64,000 nucleotides of DNA from Mesostigma viride (lineage: Eukaryota; Streptophyta; Mesostigmatophyceae; Mesostigmatales; Mesostigmataceae). This document shows, piece by piece, positions 1 through 13,300 of the stretch (its first letter is position 1; every line of letters begins with the position of its first letter). The notes beneath the pieces are model-generated. The model saw nothing but the letters and a program-made list of their open reading frames with translations, ran no database searches and had not been told where the DNA came from. The position numbers and the translations under genes were made by a program. Where the stretch lies: NCBI GenBank assembly GCA_009746045.1, contig RPFO01000390.1, positions 148,501 through 212,500 on the forward strand, in the 5' to 3' direction.

Positions 1-1396
1 AGTACGCAGCAGCAGCAGTGGGCCCACCGCCGTAGATTCTGCAGGTTTCACAATGACAGAAACAGCTCATAACGGGCTCGCCTTCGAGCGCAAATGACAC
101 CTTCCTACACAGACACGTCCATGTATACGCCATGTTTGGCAACTGGACCTATCCGGGAATTGCTTTCAAATCCTGACACGGTACTTGATTCACTAAAAGC
201 TTCTAACAATACGACACCTGCGCTGTGCGCCACGCTTAGTCTTTGCCTCAGTCTTGAGGAAGCCCAGTGCTGTTTCAGAACCACGACACACACCACGATC
301 CTCGATTCCAGTAACCTCAAGGAGAGTTGGAGATGGCGGGCCGCCAGCTCCAAATCGTCATTTTCCTGATTCCTTTGGCATACGATGAAATTCCCTAGTG
401 GGAAAAGCTTGCTCATGACGTCACATGTGCCATATCTTACATATTAAAAACCTAAAAGCCCTCGTATGCGCCCCTGATGCGCCTACTAAAAATTTTTGTA
501 GACGTTTTGGCGAGCTTTTGGCCAAGGATCAAGCCAAGGATCATGGCCTTGCCTATGGCCTATGGGCTATGTTTCTATCTACCGATAGGGCAGTAATAAC
601 ACCCTTTGGGCTAAATTATTAGCCTGTCTTAGTTCTTACCGCTACGCAGCTACGCCTGCAAATTGCAATCAGATGTATCTTACCACTTAGGTATTACACC
701 CCCCCCACGTTTAAGATTCTCACGTTTAAGATCATGAGACTCTGGATTTGACCTCTACTAGCAGTATATTTTTATAAGAATTAGTAGAACTTAGTAAAAT
801 CGAATCAAAGTAGTACGATTCTTTGAGATCGTGAGCGCTGGATTGGTCGGACCCCAATCTTAAACGTGTGTGGGGGGGTGTATGTACAACGTCTTCCACG
901 TTGGGGCGCGGCGCTCGTGCGGGTTCCGCCTCGATCGGCCCCCCGCCCGGCCCCGGCCGGCCTCCCATACCCTTGCGTGGCGCTTTCTCTGACGGTCTCA
1001 CGAACACGAGGGTGCACGCGAGGTGGCAAGCGCCCAAGTCAAGTCGACTATGGCGCCCTGTTAGTATGCTCGATTTACCTTGACACTCGCCATCGCCTCG
1101 CCGCATCCGAGAGCCGGCCATCGTTCGCCGGGTTTGTCACAAACTTCAACGTATGGCAAGCCAATGGCATTACCGGCCGCAGCGTCATAACCGGTGTTTG
1201 CATCTCTATGATTTCATAAATGTGGACTAACGGGAGGTTGCTGGTGCAGCCTGGAGCACCGATTAAATTGTCCCGTTATCATGTTATGTCGATCGCGGGG
1301 GATAACTAGCGAATAGTGTTGATAGCATCGTGATGCATGGCTTGAATAGAATTTGACAGCTTCTCGCGGGCAAGTTCGCACGCTATAAGTACAAGA
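1..1396. other. Upstream region, no gene recognised
   Basis: Apart from the small inverted-repeat element at 697-880 I see no exon with family resemblance here. Open frames of 60-160 codons exist on both strands but show no recognisable motif and no convincing splice-site context. The promoter of the phosphatase gene that starts at 1397 should lie in this stretch; no clear promoter element was identified. Confidence 0.5.
697..880. mobile_element. MITE-like element with terminal inverted repeats and TA target duplication
   Basis: The left end begins CACCCCCCCCACGTTTAAG and the right end is the inverse, CTTAAACGTGTGTGGGGGGGTG, giving imperfect terminal inverted repeats of about 24 bp. A TA dinucleotide flanks each side (695-696 and 881-882), as expected for Tc1/mariner-type insertion. 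The 184-bp body has no coding capacity. The ACGTTTAAGAT motif is repeated once inside the left end. The superfamily assignment rests only on the TA duplication and size. Confidence 0.55.
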
Positions 1397-4300
1397 ATGT
1401 TCAGCACTTTGGGGCAAGCGCTCAAGCAGAGGGTAGAATATAGAGTGGGCCAGGTAGGCGCCCTGGTCACTGCGGCGCAGGCAGCAAGGCAACAAGCTCG
1501 GCAGGTCGTGCAGGTAAAAATTTTTAAATGCCGATTTTCGGCAAGCTGACCACCTCGCCCAAGTTGTTATGCAAGCTTGGATGCGCCATGTAGCTATACT
1601 TGAGTGCCGGTTACGGCTGCTGCATGTTTCATCTGATAATCCTTTAGGCATGTCGACTAATTTCAGGACATTGTAGCCGTTAACAGCTGTGCACACGCAG
1701 AGTGTGCAGGATGGTTGGAGGCAGCCGGGTGAAACCAGCTCCCTATGTCGCCTGCTTACTAATGAGATGTTAGAGGCGAGACGGGAAGGAGTCGTTCAAG
1801 CTACAGCCTGACGCGCCTATTGAACTATGCCCACGGCGTGCTCGGCCTCTGCAGGGAGTTGCTACTGGCATCCAGGAGGTAGACCTGGTGTACGTCACCG
1901 AGAGCATCATCGTCGTCGGCTTTCCCCCATGGGCCAAAGCCGTGGGGCTGTTCGGGCGGGGAGAGGTAAACAAAGGGAAAATCTTGATTGCAGTGCCGGA
2001 ACAGTACTAAACCCGTAATGCCGGCACTTTTCTGGTGCATTCACGAGGTCCATCTGTGGGACATGTGGGCGCCAGTCCTTGGCATGTGTGAGTACGCATC
2101 AGTTAGTTAGGAAGTAAATCTGAAATCCCCCCCCCCCCCCCCCCCGGCGCTTTTCTCGCCTTCCCTTCGTCTCCCTCGCCCCTTTCCCCCTGCTCCCCAC
2201 CCGTGCCCCGCTCGCCGTCCCCGTTTTCCTTTCTGCCCGGACCCGCCCATACTCTGCCACGCTGGCCGCCTGCCCGTCCGCTAGCCCCGCGTTGCCTGTT
2301 TGACATTGAGGCTAAGGCCGAGCTCACTCTGTCGTGCGACCCTATAAGCAAAGTTCTCTTTTTCCTGGCACCTCGAGAGTCGTGCGGCTGGTAATGGATG
2401 GGCATGGGGGGCATAGATTTGTGTGGGCGTTGGGGGGGTGGGGTTGGTACCTTTTTTTTATCAGCTCCCACCGCATGTGTTGCACGCGGGTTGTATTCAT
2501 GCACCCATTGCACCCCTTGTCAACATCTGTGCATCCCTTGACAACACTACCCCTTGGTTAAAGGACCCCTCGACAAATTACTCCTTGATGAAACTGCCCC
2601 TCTTGTTAGCAGTCTGGCTAGTGTGTGGCGCGTGACTGTAGTAAACGAGAGCATAAACGGAGCATATGACTTTTCATTTCGGCGCGGCTCACCGATGCCC
2701 TCAGTGAAAATTTTGGTACGAAGGATTCAAACACAGGACCTCTCGCATGATTTCAGCGGATGTGCACACCCTTTGCAAACGGTTCTCGCGCAGTGCATCG
2801 CAGGTGACACGGCGGTAAAAAATCCGTGATCGGCCTTGGCGTTTAGTGCCATGAAGCGGCCTGTTTAGGGTTCAGGATTTAGTGTCGGGGCGGCTGCATC
2901 AGCGAGCCAGCTGTGTGGCGCGGCTGTGTCAGCAGCGGTGCCAGGGCGGTAGCTGGACAAGTGCCTGACCTTGTCCTGGGGGTTCGTTGCTGGGTCAGTT
3001 GTCGCTCGCGGTGGCGAGTGTCACTGCCTGCGCTGTTAGTGCCAAAAGTGGTTGCAGTTCAGAGATCCTAGTCCCCGTGGCACGTCCCATGGCATGATGG
3101 CGGCGTATGTCCCATGCGGCGTATGCGTCATGACATGATGGCGGCGTCGTGTTGACCTGAAGGTGCCCTGTTTGGTGTGGTGGATGTCTTGCTAGCTTTG
3201 GTAGTGCCCGCTCTGGTGCGGCAATTCCCTTGTGGGATGCGGCATCCATCGGGTGAATGGGTCATTGACTTGTTAGATCTTCTTCTTTGGCGTTGGTTCT
3301 TTGGCGTTTTATTGGTTTTGCGTTGCGGTTGTTCCCGTGCTGGCGACTGCGCTTCCCTTTTTGGCGCGCACCAGACTCCCTATCAGATTCCCATGGAGCG
3401 CGCGATCGAGTTCTTGGAGGAGCACCACCGGGTAGGCTGCCCTTGTTAGTGGCTTACACTCGCAGTGCGTGTCGCGCCTAGGATCTACTCTACTGGCGTG
3501 TAGAGATTGGGTGTGTGCACCGGTATCTGGAGAAGCAGCGCCGGGTAAAGTTTCCACAAGGCCAGCGGCTGCTGCTTCCCAAGTGGCTGGACTCCGATTT
3601 CCTGTTTTGTCGTTCACAGATAGGGTTTTCTTCACTAGCGCGCGTCACCCATCATGTTTCCGTTAGCCGCTCGTATGGGGCACCTTGGTTACTGGCGATA
3701 AGCTATTACTTACTGGCGATATTTCTGGCCTCCGCTGGTTGTCTCATATATAGTCACTGGCTATATGTCATTAACAACTGATTTTCAAGCCTCATCCGTT
3801 CTGTGCACAAATATATACTCTACATAGTTTATCTACATAGTTTATCTACATAGTTTATCTACATACTTCATCTACATAGTTTATCTACATAGTTTATCTA
3901 CATAGTTTATCTACATAGTTTATCTACATACTTTATCTACATAGTTTATCTACATAGTTTATCTACATAGTTTATCTACATAGTTTATCTACATAGTTTA
4001 TATACATAGTTTATATAGCCGTAAGCTGTCACGCACTGACCCTCACGCTTCATCCGTTCCGCGCACACGCGGCTGCGGTGTCGGATGCTAGGTCTCGTGA
4101 GCATGTGGTACTCGAGCTACTCATCGTGCGTGTGGTCACAAATAGAAGTGAGGCAATTTCTTTTTTCCTTATTATAGAAGGGTTGGGCTTGATTCTGGGA
4201 TAACCGTCGCTCCATGTAGTCCGTGGGTCCCCCGCTGGCGCGCGTGGTTGGATTGTGGTTGATTGACTCTTGGCTCTCACAGTGTAAACCTCGCCGTATA

Positions 4301-7300
4301 CTCTCAGCATTCACCTGAGCCTATTTGCTCTCACCTAGCTCCTGGCGTGCCGTGTAAAGCGTGCAAATACATGCGCCACTGCTCACAGGTTGGGTAGCGT
4401 AGCTCAGTAACTGCGATATGCATGTGGAGTGAAGTGAACACGGTTTGTTGACATGAATGTTTGTGTGAATTGGGTGCGATAGGCAGGTGCCAGTCAGTAG
4501 ATGCTTCTGGCATCCGTAGTCTCTGCTTGGCATCCCAGCCCCCCGTATTCACCATCACCGCACACTAGCTAACGACCCCCGTTTTGTGCTGTGTGAACCC
4601 CCAACTGCATGCTGCCTGCCACTGCGCGGTTCAGGGCTGCTACAAGTTCTACAACTTGTGCAAGGAACGGGTGTACAATCCGGAGGACTTTGATGGCTTG
4701 GTGCGTGACTAGGCCTGGAGGTGTATGGCGTAGGGTTACGGGACAGATGTGGTTTGGGTGATGTTGGACTTTTGGGATTTGGGCTTTTGGGTTAGAGTGA
4801 GCAAGCCCGGGGACTTTGGTGGCTTCCTGTGCAGTTTTGTGTAGGGCGTTTAATTTGTGTAAGGTCCAGGGATACAGGGTGCGAGTTGCTGGGTGAGGAG
4901 GTACGTGTGGGGTTTACGCAGTTGAGGGTAGCAGGTGTAGGGAATAGGGGTAGTGGGTAGGAGGAATTAGGTAGGGGTTCAGGGGAAATATCATTGTTAT
5001 GCTTTGCAATCTGGTGGATTTGTTTGGTTTGCTTGGCAGCTATTTAGGGTCTAGGTTTGTCCGGCAGCTATCTAGCGTCTAGGTTTGTCCGGCAGCTATT
5101 GAGGGTCTAGGTTAGCTATATATGGTCTAGGCTTCTCCGGCAGCTGCTCATTCCCACTTCTTACTCCGGTGCACACACACGCACACACATATCATCCCCA
5201 CCCACCTTTCGCTCCATCCTCGTTTCTTCCAAATCCGCCACGTGGCAGGTGACCCACGTCCCGCTGGAGGAGGGCCACCCGCCCCCGCTGTCGGCGCTGC
5301 TGATGATGTGCCAGGGCGCCAAGGTGTGGCTGCGGGGGGGCATCTCCAACATCATCGCGGTGCACTGCGGGGGCGACCGCTCGCGCACCACCATGGTCGT
5401 CGCCTGCATGCTGCTGTACCTGGAGGTGAGTGTGCTGCCCTGCCAAGTAAAGGGGAGGAGAAGGGTAGGAAGGAGGGCGGGAAGAGGGGGAGAAGGGGAG
5501 AAAGAAGATGCTGCTCTACCTCTAGGAGAGTGTGCCGGCTGAGGGGGGAAAGACGACAGAAAAACGGGGAAAGGCAGGCCACTTGCAACTTTTAGGAGGA
5601 AGATGAGGAGAATGGGAAATGCAGGGGGGCCTCTATCTTGAGGTTATCACACCACCCTTTTGAAAAGAAATTTGTGCGTAGTGATGCCTTGTGTTGGCAA
5701 AGAAATCGGTGCATAGTGGCAGTGTTGGCATGGCTGGTGGCATTGTCTGCTCTCATGTGGCGCAAGTGGCAGCATTAGCGGCCACATTAGTGTGCAAGTG
5801 GCAAGAAATAATGAAGTAAGCCATGCTCCCGTAACCATGTCGCGAACATGGCAAGTAGCCAGCTGGTTCATTTACTCCAGCAAGCCATGTGGCGCTGACA
5901 CGGCGCTCCATCTGTACTGTTTATGCCGGCCATGTTGCCTGAAGTACATAATCTCAAGTGACCCTTTCGGCTAATGTGGTGCGTTGTCCCATCCTTTTCA
6001 GCGTTCCTTCCACCATCCTTGTCCCCATCCCTATCCCTGTCCTCCCCCCATCCCCCACCCCCCATCCCCCACCCCCCATCCCCCACCCCCCTCACCCACA
6101 GTTCTTCCGGCGTGCGGATGAGGCGCTGGCGCACATGTGCGCGACCACGACCGGCTTCTGCACCAAGCCGGATGGCAAGGCCGGCTACATCACGCCCAGC
6201 AGCCAGGTGTGTGGCAAGGCTGGTCACATCACGCCCAGCAGCCAGGTGTGTGGCAAGGCCGGTCACATCACGCCCAGCAGCCAGGTGTGTGGCAAGGCTG
6301 GTCACATCACGCCCAGCAGCCAGGTGTGTGGCAAGGCCGGTCACATCACGCCCAGCAGCCAGGTGTGTGGCAAGGCTGGTCACATCACGCCCAGCAGCCA
6401 GGTGTGTGGCAAGGCCGGTCACATCACGCCCAGCAGCCAGGTGTGTGGCAAGGCCGGTCACATCACGCCCAGCAGCCAGGTGTGTGGCAAGGCCGGTCAC
6501 ATCACGCCCAGCAGCCAGGTGTGTGGCAAGGCCGGTCACATCACGCCCAGCAGCCAGGTGTGTGGCAAGGCCGGTCACATCACGCCCAGCAGCCAGGTGT
6601 GTGGCAAGGCTGGTCACATCACGCCCAGCAGCCAGGTGTGTGGCAAGGCTGGTCACATCACGCCCAGCAGCCAGGTGTGTGGCAAGGCCGGCTACATCAC
6701 GCCCAGCAGCCAGGTGGGTGGCAAGGCTGGTCACATCACGCCCAGCAGCCAGGTGTGTGGCAAGGCTGGTCACATCACGCCCAGCAGCCAGGTGTGTGGC
6801 AAGGCCGGTCACATCACGCCCAGCAGCCAGGTGTGTGGCAAGGCTGGTCACATCACGCCCAGCAGCCATGTGTGTGGCAAGGCTGGTCACATCACGCCCA
6901 GCAGCCAGGTGTGTGGCAAGGCTGGTCACATCACGCCCAGCAGCCATGTGTGTGGTCGTATCGGCCAACGTCACACAAGGGGTGGCAGGAGGGTATTGTA
7001 AACACGGTCATGTTTATGTCTGAGAGGTGCGGGGCATCAGTTCCCACACTTACACATTTATTGAGCCACGATTTCTGTATCCTCCAAAGGGGTCTCGTGG
7101 TATACTCCTATTTGCAGCAGAGGTATGTGCATGCTGCTCCACGCTCCTTTGTCCATCTGTGCTGGCGATGTTGGCATGCACGTTTCCGGGTGCCCTGTCC
7201 TCCATATTTTGAATCGTATCCCCCAGGCCCTCACTCCGATTGGCCGTTGAGTCGCACCTCAGGCTGTGTGGAAGCCGGTGGTGATTGTTGTGGAAAGCGT

Positions 7301-10300
7301 TATTTTTAGCAACGTCTGGTCTGCACCCACCACTCAACACTGACGTCGATTTGGATGTGCGGCTGCCTTGATAGCTAGTTGTTGCCTCTTTCGTACCAAG
7401 GCCCCTGTGATCATGAGTATTGCAACACAGTGCGTGTTTGAGAGAAAAGCTGCGGATATCCAAGACTCAGACGGAGGTCGATGAATCTTGTGTCGCCTCC
7501 TTGTATTGCTGGCAGCTGCGTGGGATGTTGCGCTTGTCACAGGTGCAGTCGTATATGTGATGCACTTCTATTGCTGGCCATGAAACGTGCTTTACTTGTC
7601 GCCATGTTGTCACCATATCGTCGCCATATTGTCGCCACATCGTCGCCATACTGTCGTCCTATTTTTGCCATATATTGGTTGTCTCCTTGATATTTTTGCC
7701 ATATAGCCGCCTTGCTGCTGCCGTCTGGTTGTTCCATGAAGGGAATGGAGATATTTTGTCTTCCTGCCCGGCACTCAGCTGACCTGATTCTCTGCTATCC
7801 CCCCCCCCCCCCGCCCCGCCCCCCCTTTTGCTATTGATGCCCGCTCCTGTGCCCCCTTGCCCCCTTGTGAAAATGTTGTACCACCCTCGCTCCATCTTCA
7901 GCGCTTTGTGGAGTACTTTGAACAAATGCTGGCGGCAATAGCGCTGGCAGATCCTGAGAAGGGGCCACCCCCACCCCCCGGACGTGAGTACTCACCGCGT
8001 TCCCCACCCCATTCATAGGCCATCCCATGAATACAGCCATGCTCCCAGGGCCCCACCCACCCAACGCCGACAATCATTTTTGGCTCTCATGCCCTACCAG
8101 CGGTGGCCAGTCCGCTTCATTTTCTTAGAGATTATTTTTTCTAGCTTTTTCTTGCACTCATCTGCCCATGCGTTGGTGCCTGTCCATTGCGTGCTCCCTC
8201 CATGCCAGCCAGGGAGGGCCCCCCTTCCCCAGCGTTTTGCGGCACGTGGTCTGGTCGAGCGGTGCTGCATCTGATCATGCCTGCTTCCGCGCCTGTCTGC
8301 CCCTCCGCTCTTGCCCCTGTTCCTCCCCCCTCGCCCCCACCAGCTGCTTCATCCGCGGCGTGCGCTTCTTCAACTGTCCAAAGTACCTGCGGCCGCACAT
8401 CACAGTGCGGAACCACGAGGGTGGGTGTGGCCCGTGTGCTGCCAGCGTTCATTCTAGTGTGTGGTGGCTTGCAGTAGTGTACTGCGGCCGCACATCACCA
8501 TCAGGAGGCACGCGGGCGAGCGCAACTCGTGACCGGTACTAGCCGTGGACATGTACACTCATTCACGTCGTAAGTTGGTTTTCGAGGGGTCAACCCAAGT
8601 AAAGGCGTGAATGACTGTAATGTCGCGCGTTCACTGTAATGTCACGCGTTCACTGTACTATCAGTGAACATGCGGCTGCCATCTCTCAAGTCCAACCAGC
8701 CGCATGTTCACCAAAGCCCGACGGATGGTCAAGGCCGCTCCCGTCACGCATCGTTTCCGGACTCCAATCCGTGGCGGCTACCAGCACCGAGCGTGAGAGG
8801 AAGACGTGGGGGACTTCTCCAACTGTCTGTGAAGAATGTCCAGTGCGGCCTCTCTCTGCTAGTCCCCCCCTGCACGCACCAGCACACACACATACATCTC
8901 GGCGCTGCGTTCCCTTCTTTCCTGAGCTGCCGTATCCTACCATGAGTTACCCAGTGTGTCGGGTCGTGCTGTCATGATACTGGCGATCAATGGAGGGAGG
9001 AACGCTGATGCGTGCCAGGGCAGCCAGTACATGTCAATACCTGATGCATCGTGCATACAGCGATCAGTGTCCGACAGTAACCAGGGTTACGCGGTCGTCG
9101 GCGGGTCTCTTCCAAGTTTCTCGGCTCATAAGTAATTTGTAATGTTTTCATAAGTTATTTGTAGTCGTCGTCGGTTATCTTGTAAGTTGTACCTGTACGT
9201 CACCGGCCACTCCATTGTCAATCAAGACTTAATGGAGAATCATGTTAAATTAAGGCTCAATTGTTGATCAAGACTACCTTACCGATAAAAAATTGAAAAG
9301 CCGGTGACCTTGTGCATTCCCGTGTGCCTCAGTTTGCCAAGCCGTGCACCGATGCGCCTCAGCTGTGACTGTCTGTAAGCATTTTTTAGTGCCTTACTTC
9401 CGTTACTGCTCTGCTTGTACTTGCTCCTGTGCTGGGACTCGCAGGCATCCTATTTACAACCAAGGACAACCCTCACTGCGGGGTAAGCAAGCCTTGGCTG
9501 TTGCTGGGTTGATACACTGGGTTGATACACTCCGGTGCATGGTATCCATGTTCCAGGGGGAATTTAATCTGCTGCGCAGACCCTAGACTGACTAGCCAGC
9601 CCATCTGTGGCGATGTTATGCAGTTTAATTGTAACACCAGCAATGTCCTTGCAATTTCCCTGCCTACACTTCCCAAACCAGCTGGATCTATGCTTCCTTT
9701 CAATGTCCTACATCTCCTTCCCGTCCCCTCCAGTGGGGGCCCTGGCCTTGGTCCGCTCCCTTCCCCACCCTGATCTCGCTCCCCTGCTCACATTTCTACC
9801 TTTGCAGTCTCCCCACCTCCCTCATGGTACTGAATATTTTTGGATGTAGTCATTTCTCGTTTTTTTTTTTTAGATGCTGACTTCTTTACTTTGCCTGTCC
9901 TGTCCCTGACCCTGTCCCCATCCCTTTCTCCTCCCCACCCCACCAGCCCGACGGCCCCGGCGTGTGGCTGTACGGCATCTCCCTGCGCGGCCTCCCTGTG
10001 CTGAAGTTTGTGCCGGCGCGGCTCGGGGAGAACTGGCAGGTTACGGGCGAGTTCTGCATCCAGTTCCACGACCGGTGGGGCGACTTCTACTGGTGCGTAT
10101 ATGGCCGCAGTGTAGATAGTCAAGGTCGATAGTGTCCTAATCAATACTGTGGGTGTTCCACGACTTGTGGGGCGACTTCTACAGGTGGGTCACTGGCAGA
10201 GTTGATCCCCATGCCTGCAGTGTCCCGTTCTACCCAGTATTTTTTTCCGGAGCCAGATATTTATTTTGTTTATTTCAATTTTTTTCCCTACGGGCATCAA

Positions 10301-13300
10301 ATGGTTGGTAGGAAGACAATATTCTGTTGTCATTATACAGTTCTGTTATGTACAGTCATGATTCTTCATGGTCCGTGTGCTTGTCGGTCTCTCGGATGGA
10401 CCACAACCGTTGCTTGTGTTTACCACTGTTTCTGTGCTCCTCTGTTGCTTCTGGATGTCGGCTTGCTGACTCCCATCGCACATACGTTTGCTCCCCTCGG
10501 TTGCTCCCCAATACAATCCCCCCCCCTCTCCCACCCATCACCCACCCCCGTGATCCTCCGCCCGCCTCCCTTTCACCCAACACAGCTGGCTGCACACGGC
10601 CTACTGCGACGACAAGATGGTCATGCACGTCCAGCAGTTTGACCACGGGCCCAAGGTGGGTGTGCGCGCCCACTTGGTGGACACACACATGGCTGTCAAA
10701 AGTCGACGCTCTCTGCGCCCGCTCCGTCATGCATGCCAAGTCCACCGCCCAGTCGTCTGCGCCCCTTCTGGCTCACTTTCGCAATGTCGAATCTCTAACA
10801 TCCAAATTTTATATTTCTCTATGCTCCTTGACTGGGACATGCCACCATCTCGCCCCCCATGGCATCAACTGTGAAAATGGACTAAAATTGATTGTGTCTC
10901 ATTCCCTCCGTCTCCCCCACAACCCACTAATTCTTTCCCCTCTCCTTCCACCTCCCACCCTCTCCCTCCCCACCCTCTCCCTCCCACCTTCTCCCTCCCA
11001 CCCTCTCCCTCCCAACCTCTCCCTCGACCCCCCTCCCTCCCACCCTCTCCCTCCCACCATCTCCCTCCCACCCTCTCCCTCGAACCCTCCCACCCTGAGC
11101 CGACCACCAGCCAACCACCAACCAACCACTTTACTGACCCTGCCCTATTCTGTAGCATAAAGATCTCGCCTCAGTTCCAAACCACCATCCAACCTGGCTC
11201 CCTGCTCTGGTTCCCTGTCCTCCCCTCCTCCCCCCCGCCAGCGCCTCTCCCACTGCCCCAACTTCCTCGCAGAGATCCTCGTGTGCAGCGTCGGTAACGA
11301 GCCTCCTAAGCTGCAGGTCCTCCGCGCAAAGTCCGCCGAGGCCATCGCCGCCCAGGCCGCGGAGACTGCCGCTAAGGCTGCCGCCGCACAAGCGGCCGCG
11401 GAAGCCTCCGCCACTGCCGCCTCTGCGGAGAAAGCAGCGGCGGCGAGTGGGGAGGGTAGCACCGGCGGAGGGGGGGAGGCAGCGCGAATGAGCCCATTGA
11501 CAGACATCGTGAGCTATTTCCGAGGCCAGGTGCCCGCGAGCGTGCAGGCGCGGCTGGCATCAGGAACCAGTGCGGTGGCGGCCACCCGCGGGAGCGGGGG
11601 CACGACCAACAGCCCCCTGGAAAGCAGCAGGGACAGGGACGGGTCCAAGGGGAAATCCTCGGATGCTAGCAGTAGTGGTGGGGGTGGTGGCGTGGCGGGA
11701 TTGTCGTCGGTGCTGGCGTCTGCGCAGGACATTCTGGCCAAGGGGCTGGGCGGCTTACCCGAGTTCAGTGTCCAAACCATGGAGGAGATGATCGCGGACG
11801 ACGCGCTGTACTCGCTGGGGGGGGACTCGGACGAGGACGATGGGGAGGAGCCGTTCGCAGGGGCGGTGGATGAGAGCCTGCTGGAGCCTCCGCCGGATAT
11901 AATCCCGGCTGCCGTCACGCCGCCGTCGACGGCCGCAGTGGCCGCCCAGCCGTCCTCTTCTGTTTCCTCTTCAAAGGATGTCGATGTGGGGAAAGTGAAG
12001 GTTATTGATGCGGGGAATAAAGGTGGCGGCAAGGGGAGTAAAGAAGCTGCAGGGGCTGAGGACGCAAAGCAGGCACCCGCGGCTCCCGCATCTGCGGCGG
12101 TAGCCAAGGCACCCACGGAACAGACAAAGGAGGACAGCAAAGGGGACGCTGCGCGAAGCGACAAGGCCACGAGCAAAAGTGCAAAGGTGGGCATCGGGAA
12201 GAGCGAAGGTGGCGAGAGCGACGGCGCGGAAAAGGAACAAGTGGGGGCAAATGCGGCATCGGAGAATGGCAAGGTAGTCGCAGGCAAGGGCAAGGGTGCA
12301 CCCTCGTCCCAGGCCCCGCAGGAAGCCCAGGAGGCGCCCGTGAGAGACACGGGAGGTGCCGCAGCCCAGTCCGTGTCAGAGGAAAGAAGCGGCGGCCGTC
12401 AAGGGGAGGCGGAGGATGGGGCAGCAGTCAGCGCGGCTGCCGTTGCGGAGGAGGTCGTGCTTCCTGTGTCGGACGCCAGGGACGAGGAAGCGGCGGCAGG
12501 GGCCGCGTCGGCTGCTGTGTCAGCACGGGAGGGGCAAGGCGAGGTCATGGGGGCTGGGGATGTGCTGGAGGTGGCGGTGGACCATTCTGGCAGCAAGCCG
12601 CCACCATCAGAAGATGCAGAAGGGTTTGCGGAAGTTCCCGCAGGAAGCGCAGGGGCATTGGCCACCAAGGAGGAAGGTGGTGTGGGGGAGGTTGGGGGCG
12701 AGGCTGCAGGTGGGGCTACCGAGGTAGATGGGACAGCAGCGGGAAGCAATGATGTGGATAACGGGGATGCCGACAAGAAAAAAGATGCGGCCTCGGCAGC
12801 GGGGGTTGCGGAGGGGGTTCCACCGCCGGACTCCAATCCAATGGCGACCGAACAAGGGGCAGCTGATGAGGATGTCGCCACATCATCACAAGCGGAGAGT
12901 GATCCTGTGGCGGCGGAGAGTGATGGTGCTGCGGTGGCGGGGAATGGTTCTGACACCGCCGCAACGGGTACTGTAGATGCCGTGTCAGCGCCCAGTGGCG
13001 CGGCGGGGCAGGCACCAGAAGGCCGGCCATCCGAGGCGGATGTTGAACTGGCGGTAGCAAAGGAGGGCGTGGATGAGTCTGCGTCGTGCAACGGGGCAGG
13101 TGAGGCGAGGGAAGCTGCCGAGGTATCGAACCAGGAGGGAGACAAGGACGTGGGCGAGGAAGCGCAGGCATCTGTCAGCGAACAAGAACCAGAAAAGGGT
13201 GATGTGGTGGCCGAGGACAGCGCCGGGGTGGCCACTCCCAGCACGGATGACGTTATCGCCGCTGCAGAGGCTGCAAGCGAACCGCATGTGGAGGCAACAT

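Noticed and set aside
5868-7309. Several long open frames (347-390 codons) on both strands across the 39-bp array
   Set aside because: They arise because the 39-bp unit has no stop in most frames. Only the frame continuing the phosphatase exon has biological support, and even that may be spliced out.
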